Shown: piece by piece, positions 6,913 to 9,804 of the stretch
How the letters are laid out: every line of letters starts with the position of its first letter
Position numbering within the stretch: the stretch's first letter is position 1
Position numbers and translations under genes: made by a program
The notes under the pieces: model-generated
What the model was told of the DNA's origin: nothing
Seen by the model: the letters and a program-made list of their open reading frames with translations, nothing else
The model's database searches: none
From: Ferruginibacter sp.
GTDB taxonomy: Bacteria > Bacteroidota > Bacteroidia > Chitinophagales > Chitinophagaceae
DNA: 9,804 bases
Assembly (NCBI GenBank): GCA_025357775.1
Contig: JANXOQ010000370.1
Coordinates: forward strand, 1 to 9,804
Direction of reading: 5' to 3'

Positions 6913-6940
6913 CAAAAGTTTTTTACAGATAATTTTACAA
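6913..6940 (-). promoter_or_regulatory. Candidate promoter of the UbiA-PKS-MT-FAD operon
   Basis: On the minus strand TTG (6940-6938) and AACTTTTG (6920-6913) are separated by 17 nt, close to the Bacteroidota TTG/TAnnTTTG pattern with 5 of 6 fixed -7 bases. Transcription would begin near 6906, giving a leader of about 30 nt to the ATG at 6876. The divergent LysE gene starts at 6957; its own promoter is not clear (TAATTTTA at 6930-6937 is a weak -7 candidate without a -33 TTG). Confidence 0.4.
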
Positions 6941-6956
6941 CTCTACAATTATTTTA

Positions 6957-7622
6957 ATGATAAAATTAATACGAATTTTAGGGTGGGGATTAATGATTAG
7001 CTTTATTGGCTCATTGCCGCTTGGTACGCTAAATGTAATGGCCATGCAAATTGGCATTTACGAAACTATACAAAAAGCATTGTTATTTTCATTGGGTTCG
7101 TTATTGGTTGAAATGATTTATGTGCGTATATCTCTCATTGGTATAAATTGGATAAATAAGCAGAAAAAATTAATGGACATAATGCAATGGATAACTTTTG
7201 GTATAGTTGTATTGCTTGCTATTGCTAGTTTTTATGCAGCTATGCAAACAGCATCAGGGCAAAGTGCTGCTAGTAATAATCCGTTGGCAAAATATAGTAT
7301 GAATCGATTTTTATTGGGTATATTTATGTGCGCTATAAACCCTGTGCAAATACCTTTTTGGTTTGGCTGGAGTACATTATTATTTTCTAAAAAAATATTA
7401 GAACCTGTAAGTAAACAATACAATTATTATATAGTTGGCATAGGGCTTGGTACTTTAGCAGGTAATTGTATTTTTATTTTTGGAGGGAAATGGTTGGTTA
7501 GCCGAATAGCAAACTCACAGCAATATTTAAACTGGGTTATTGGTGGAATATTTGCAGTGACGGCATTAATAACTTTGTGGAAGATACTAAAGAAAAAGAA
7601 GCCTAATTTATCTTCTCAATAG
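6957..7622 (+). CDS. LysE/RhtB-family exporter-like membrane protein
   Basis: This 221-aa protein has about six hydrophobic segments and a short basic C-terminal tail (KILKKKK). The N-terminal helix with GSLPLGTLNVMAMQIGI (about 18-34) corresponds to the family's conserved PGP-type motif. INPVQIPFWFGW (about 127-138) is the second characteristic membrane-entry loop. LysE-type transporters export amino acids and other small polar molecules; no substrate can be assigned here. The ATG at 6957-6959 faces the PKS operon across an 80-nt divergent region, so the two could share regulatory sequence. Export of the operon product is possible, but a lipid product would not be a typical LysE substrate. 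The gene is followed by a 228-nt gene-free stretch holding a hairpin and a repeat. Confidence 0.82.
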   Translation: MIKLIRILGWGLMISFIGSLPLGTLNVMAMQIGIYETIQKALLFSLGSLLVEMIYVRISLIGINWINKQKKLMDIMQWITFGIVVLLAIASFYAAMQTASGQSAASNNPLAKYSMNRFLLGIFMCAINPVQIPFWFGWSTLLFSKKILEPVSKQYNYYIVGIGLGTLAGNCIFIFGGKWLVSRIANSQQYLNWVIGGIFAVTALITLWKILKKKKPNLSSQ

Positions 7623-7667
7623 ATAAAAGAAACTAGCAAGATTGTATATGTGATATAAAAAATGTAT

Positions 7668-7695
7668 AAATTATTTTCATGCTAATGAATAATTT
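7668..7695. terminator. Hairpin between convergent LysE and cytochrome b/Fe-S genes, possible terminator
   Basis: AAATTA (7668-7673) pairs with TAATTT (7690-7695), and TTCAT (7676-7680) with ATGAA (7685-7689), leaving a 2-nt bulge and a GCTA loop. The stem is AT-rich. A run of six T follows only in the minus direction (plus-strand A at 7657-7662), so if it terminates anything, it fits best the minus-strand gene ending at 7851, though it is about 155 nt beyond that stop. Confidence 0.35.
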
Positions 7696-7725
7696 AATTA
7701 TTAAAAAACGCAATAATCTACTGTA

Positions 7726-7807
7726 TAATAAAAGCTAAATAAATAGCTGAAAATGCAATGTGCGACGCCACTGCAGCTAAATCAAGGCTATTGGTTCACA
7801 AACAAAA
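7726..7807 (+). repeat. Dispersed intergenic repeat, copy B
   Basis: This is the second copy of the repeat at 869-952, in the same orientation. It holds TAATAAAAGC (7726-7735), GCGACGCCAC (7762-7771), AAATCA (7779-7784) and GTTCACAAACAAAA (7794-7807). It ends about 43 nt from the stop of the cytochrome b/Fe-S gene, just as copy A lies about 80 nt from the stop of the CCG gene. Nothing coding is seen here. Confidence 0.65.
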
Positions 7808-7850
7808 GAGCGGATAAAAGTTTAACTACGATTGTACACATTTTAAATAA

Positions 7851-9167
7851 TTATGCTTCCATTTCTACCGCCCATTTATCTCTATCATCTGGACTCATTT
7901 TCCATGGGGCAAAGTTAGTTTCAATATTGGTAAACATTCCATTCCAATCTTGTGGGGCATTGCTATCTTCCATAATTAGACTGCGGCGTAGTTCAGTAAT
8001 AATTTCTAATGGATTAATGCTTACAGGACATTCTTCCACACAAGCATTGCAAGTTGTGCATGCACGCAATTCTTCTACGGTTATAAAATCATTTACCAAT
8101 TTTTTTCCATCATCAACAAAGCTGCCATTTTTTTCAATATTTTTCCCTACTTCTTGCAATCGGTCTCGGGTATCCATCATTATTTTTCGTGGGCTCAATA
8201 ACTTACCTGTAATATTTGCAGGGCAAGCAGCCGAGCAGCGACCGCACTCCGTACAAGCATACGCACCCATTAGGCTTGTCCATTTTAAATCAAAAACATC
8301 TTTTGCTCCAAATTTTACTGAAGCTTGCTCTCCAGTAGGGGCAAGCTCTGGCTGCATCATATACTTTACTTCGTTTTGCACGCTTACCATATTTTCCATT
8401 TCGCCTTTTGGTAATAGCCTACCATAGTATGAATTAGGAAAAGCCAATATTACATGCAAGTGCTTGCTGTATGGTAAATAATTTAGGAAAACGAAAATAC
8501 CTGCAATGTGCAGCCACCAACAACTACGCTCTATAAATATTAAAGTTGTTGTAGAAAAGTTTTCGAACAATGGAGCTAAAAAACCTGAGATAACAAAATT
8601 ACCTGTTTGATGATAATGCTCACTGCCTTGTAATTGTAATGCTCTATCGGTTGCATTCATAATCAAGAAAAGACTCATTAAAACAATTTCGGCAATTAAA
8701 ATATAGTTGGCATCGCTGCGTGCCCATCCGTTTAAATCCTTGCTCATAAAGCGTTTTATATTAGCAATATTTCTTCTTGCTAAAAAGACAACGCATACTG
8801 CTAAAACACCAAATGCCAATATTTCAAAAAAGTTTATTGCAAAAGCATATAGCCCACCAAGCAACCCTAAAAACAAGCGATGTGTGCCAAATAAACCATC
8901 TAAAATAATTTCTAATACCTCTATATTAATGATGATGAAACCTGCGTAAATAATAAAATGCATTACGGCTACAAATGGTTTGCTAAACATTTTTCGCTGT
9001 CCTAATGCTAGTAATACCACATTTCTCCAACGCAGTTTGCTATCACCTTTAAATTCTTCTGGCTTACCGAGAAAAATATTTTTGCGAATGCGTGTGATAT
9101 TTTTTGTAAAAAGCCATACAGCTATGCCTGTAAGAGCAAGAAAAATAATTTGAGGGATGTAATTCAT
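7851..9167 (-). CDS. Membrane cytochrome b / 2x[4Fe-4S] electron-transfer protein (N-terminal part of split EtfD/FadF type)
   Basis: This 438-aa protein starts with a membrane helix (about 5-20), then has a NarI-like membrane region of about four more helices (60-235). Candidate haem histidines are H70, H96, H220, H236 and H238. The cytosolic C-terminal half carries two [4Fe-4S] sites: C305-C308-C311-C315 (CTECGRCSAACP) and C370-C373-C376-C380 (CTTCNACVEECP). This is HdrC-like wiring fused to a quinone-side cytochrome. In actinobacterial and bacillar EtfD/FadF the same order is followed by a CCG domain in one chain. Here that domain is missing and is encoded apart at 1034-1816. The likely role is passing electrons from ETF (fatty acid oxidation) to menaquinone (inference from domain content). 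All eight cluster cysteines are intact. The ATG at 9165-9167 has a short AT-rich leader and a perfect TAACTTTG upstream. Confidence 0.88.
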   Translation of the reverse strand: MNYIPQIIFLALTGIAVWLFTKNITRIRKNIFLGKPEEFKGDSKLRWRNVVLLALGQRKMFSKPFVAVMHFIIYAGFIIINIEVLEIILDGLFGTHRLFLGLLGGLYAFAINFFEILAFGVLAVCVVFLARRNIANIKRFMSKDLNGWARSDANYILIAEIVLMSLFLIMNATDRALQLQGSEHYHQTGNFVISGFLAPLFENFSTTTLIFIERSCWWLHIAGIFVFLNYLPYSKHLHVILAFPNSYYGRLLPKGEMENMVSVQNEVKYMMQPELAPTGEQASVKFGAKDVFDLKWTSLMGAYACTECGRCSAACPANITGKLLSPRKIMMDTRDRLQEVGKNIEKNGSFVDDGKKLVNDFITVEELRACTTCNACVEECPVSINPLEIITELRRSLIMEDSNAPQDWNGMFTNIETNFAPWKMSPDDRDKWAVEMEA

Positions 9168-9184
9168 AATATAAAAATGTAATA

Positions 9185-9192
9185 CAAAGTTA
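9185..9192 (-). promoter_or_regulatory. Perfect -7 element (TAACTTTG) before the cytochrome b/Fe-S gene
   Basis: On the minus strand TAACTTTG (9192-9185) matches all fixed bases of the Bacteroidota TAnnTTTG box and lies 17 nt before the ATG. No TTG is found at the expected -33 distance, so strength is uncertain. The acetyltransferase upstream ends at 9225 without a visible terminator, so readthrough is also possible. Confidence 0.4.
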
Positions 9193-9224
9193 GAGGTTTT
9201 GAACTTTTTAAGATTAGTTTTAAA

Positions 9225-9704
9225 TTAGATAACGTAGCTCATCAATACCTCATCTATATATCTATCTTCACTTTTAAAATATGTGCAATTTTTCAAAATA
9301 CCTTCTTCCACAAAACCTGCTTTTTTATATAATGCTATTGCTTTGTTATTTTGCACGCCTGCAGTTAATTCTATCCTTTTAAAATTATTGTGTTTAATAT
9401 GGCTTATTATTTCATTTAACATTATAAGCCCCAAACCCTGCCCAGCTTGCATTGGGTGTATTGCAAAGCCTCCTAAATATACAATATGAGCAGTACGGTG
9501 GGCAAGCGCTACTAGTTTAAACATGCCAGCAGGTTCATTATTATTTATAAAAATATATAGTACACCGTCTTCTAATAATTTTGTGTAAATAGGTTTAAAT
9601 TCCGCTTCGCTCATTTGTTCGTACAGCAAATGTGGATTTATTACTGGATGCATATACATATTATACACGAATGTAAAATCGGCTTCTGTTGCTTTTGTAA
9701 ACAT
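9225..9704 (-). CDS. GNAT-family N-acetyltransferase
   Basis: This 159-aa cytosolic protein has the GNAT fold. The acetyl-CoA pyrophosphate loop is QAGQGLG (86-92), followed by the helix LIMLNEIISHIKHN. The later VQNNKAIALYKKAGFVEEG (117-135) is the usual NxxAxxxYxkxGF motif. It would transfer an acetyl group from acetyl-CoA to an amine (protein N-terminus, amino acid, polyamine or antibiotic); nothing selects among these. The ATG at 9702-9704 gives a full-length domain. It is followed after 57 nt by the cytochrome b/Fe-S gene on the same strand, but a functional link is not evident. Confidence 0.88.
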   Translation of the reverse strand: MFTKATEADFTFVYNMYMHPVINPHLLYEQMSEAEFKPIYTKLLEDGVLYIFINNNEPAGMFKLVALAHRTAHIVYLGGFAIHPMQAGQGLGLIMLNEIISHIKHNNFKRIELTAGVQNNKAIALYKKAGFVEEGILKNCTYFKSEDRYIDEVLMSYVI

Positions 9705-9740
9705 GGTTTTTAAAATAATAAAGAAAATATTTTTATAAAA

Positions 9741-9773
9741 TAAATTTAATCTATAATATTAAACATTTAGCAA
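9741..9773 (-). promoter_or_regulatory. Candidate promoter of the GNAT gene
   Basis: On the minus strand TTG (9773-9771) and TAAATTTA (9748-9741) are 22 nt apart; the -7 box matches 5 of 6 fixed bases of TAnnTTTG. The leader would be about 30 nt. The surroundings are very AT-rich, so a chance match is possible. Confidence 0.3.
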
Positions 9774-9804
9774 AATTTTGATTCTAATTTTTTCTTTTTT
9801 AAAA

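Noticed and set aside
6877..6915. Upstream TTG start for the UbiA gene adding 13 residues
   Set aside because: The TTG is part of the best -7 promoter box, the added residues are basic and not family-like, and an ATG at 6874-6876 places the first helix normally.
7753..8427. Long plus-strand open frame opposite the cytochrome b/Fe-S gene
   Set aside because: It lies antisense to the cluster-binding cysteine region, whose motifs are unmistakable on the minus strand; its translation is rich in Ser/Ile without domain features.

Overview
The window looks like the chromosome of a Bacteroidota bacterium, probably near Chitinophagaceae/Sphingobacteriia. The DNA is AT-rich. Several upstream regions carry Bacteroidota-type promoter elements (TTG ... 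TAnnTTTG), starts mostly lack a strong Shine-Dalgarno, and the proteins (split EtfD-like Fe-S pair, type III PKS operon, membrane-anchored ATP-grasp protein) are of Bacteroidota type. This placement rests on recognition, not on a search.

Layout. Positions 1-821 (minus): a small exported or lipoprotein-like gene whose frame is broken at a run of seven T, followed 1 nt later by a conserved cytosolic protein that runs off the left edge. Positions 822-1033: an intergenic region with copy A of a dispersed repeat and the terminator of the next gene. Positions 1034-1816 (minus): a CCG-domain Fe-S protein. Positions 1993-3042 (plus): an ATP-grasp protein with an N-terminal membrane segment. Positions 3117-6876 (minus): a tightly overlapping four-gene operon read as UbiA prenyltransferase, type III polyketide synthase, SAM methyltransferase, FAD oxidoreductase. 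Positions 6957-7622 (plus): a LysE-type exporter, divergent from the operon. Positions 7623-7850: a hairpin and repeat copy B. Positions 7851-9167 (minus): a membrane cytochrome b / 2x[4Fe-4S] protein. Positions 9225-9704 (minus): a GNAT acetyltransferase.

How the genes work together. The operon has the parts for a small lipid pathway. The PKS would make an aromatic or pyrone head group from an acyl starter, the methyltransferase and flavoprotein would tailor it, and the UbiA protein would add a prenyl chain. It resembles the Streptomyces griseus srsABC phenolic-lipid (alkylquinone) logic with a prenyltransferase added, so a meroterpenoid or quinone-like membrane lipid is the most interesting hypothesis. 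The product is not known from the sequence. The proteins at 7851-9167 and 1034-1816 together match the domain content of one EtfD/FadF-type ETF:menaquinone oxidoreductase. Here its halves lie about 6 kb apart with the biosynthetic block between them, and a related ~84-nt direct repeat lies just 3' of each half.
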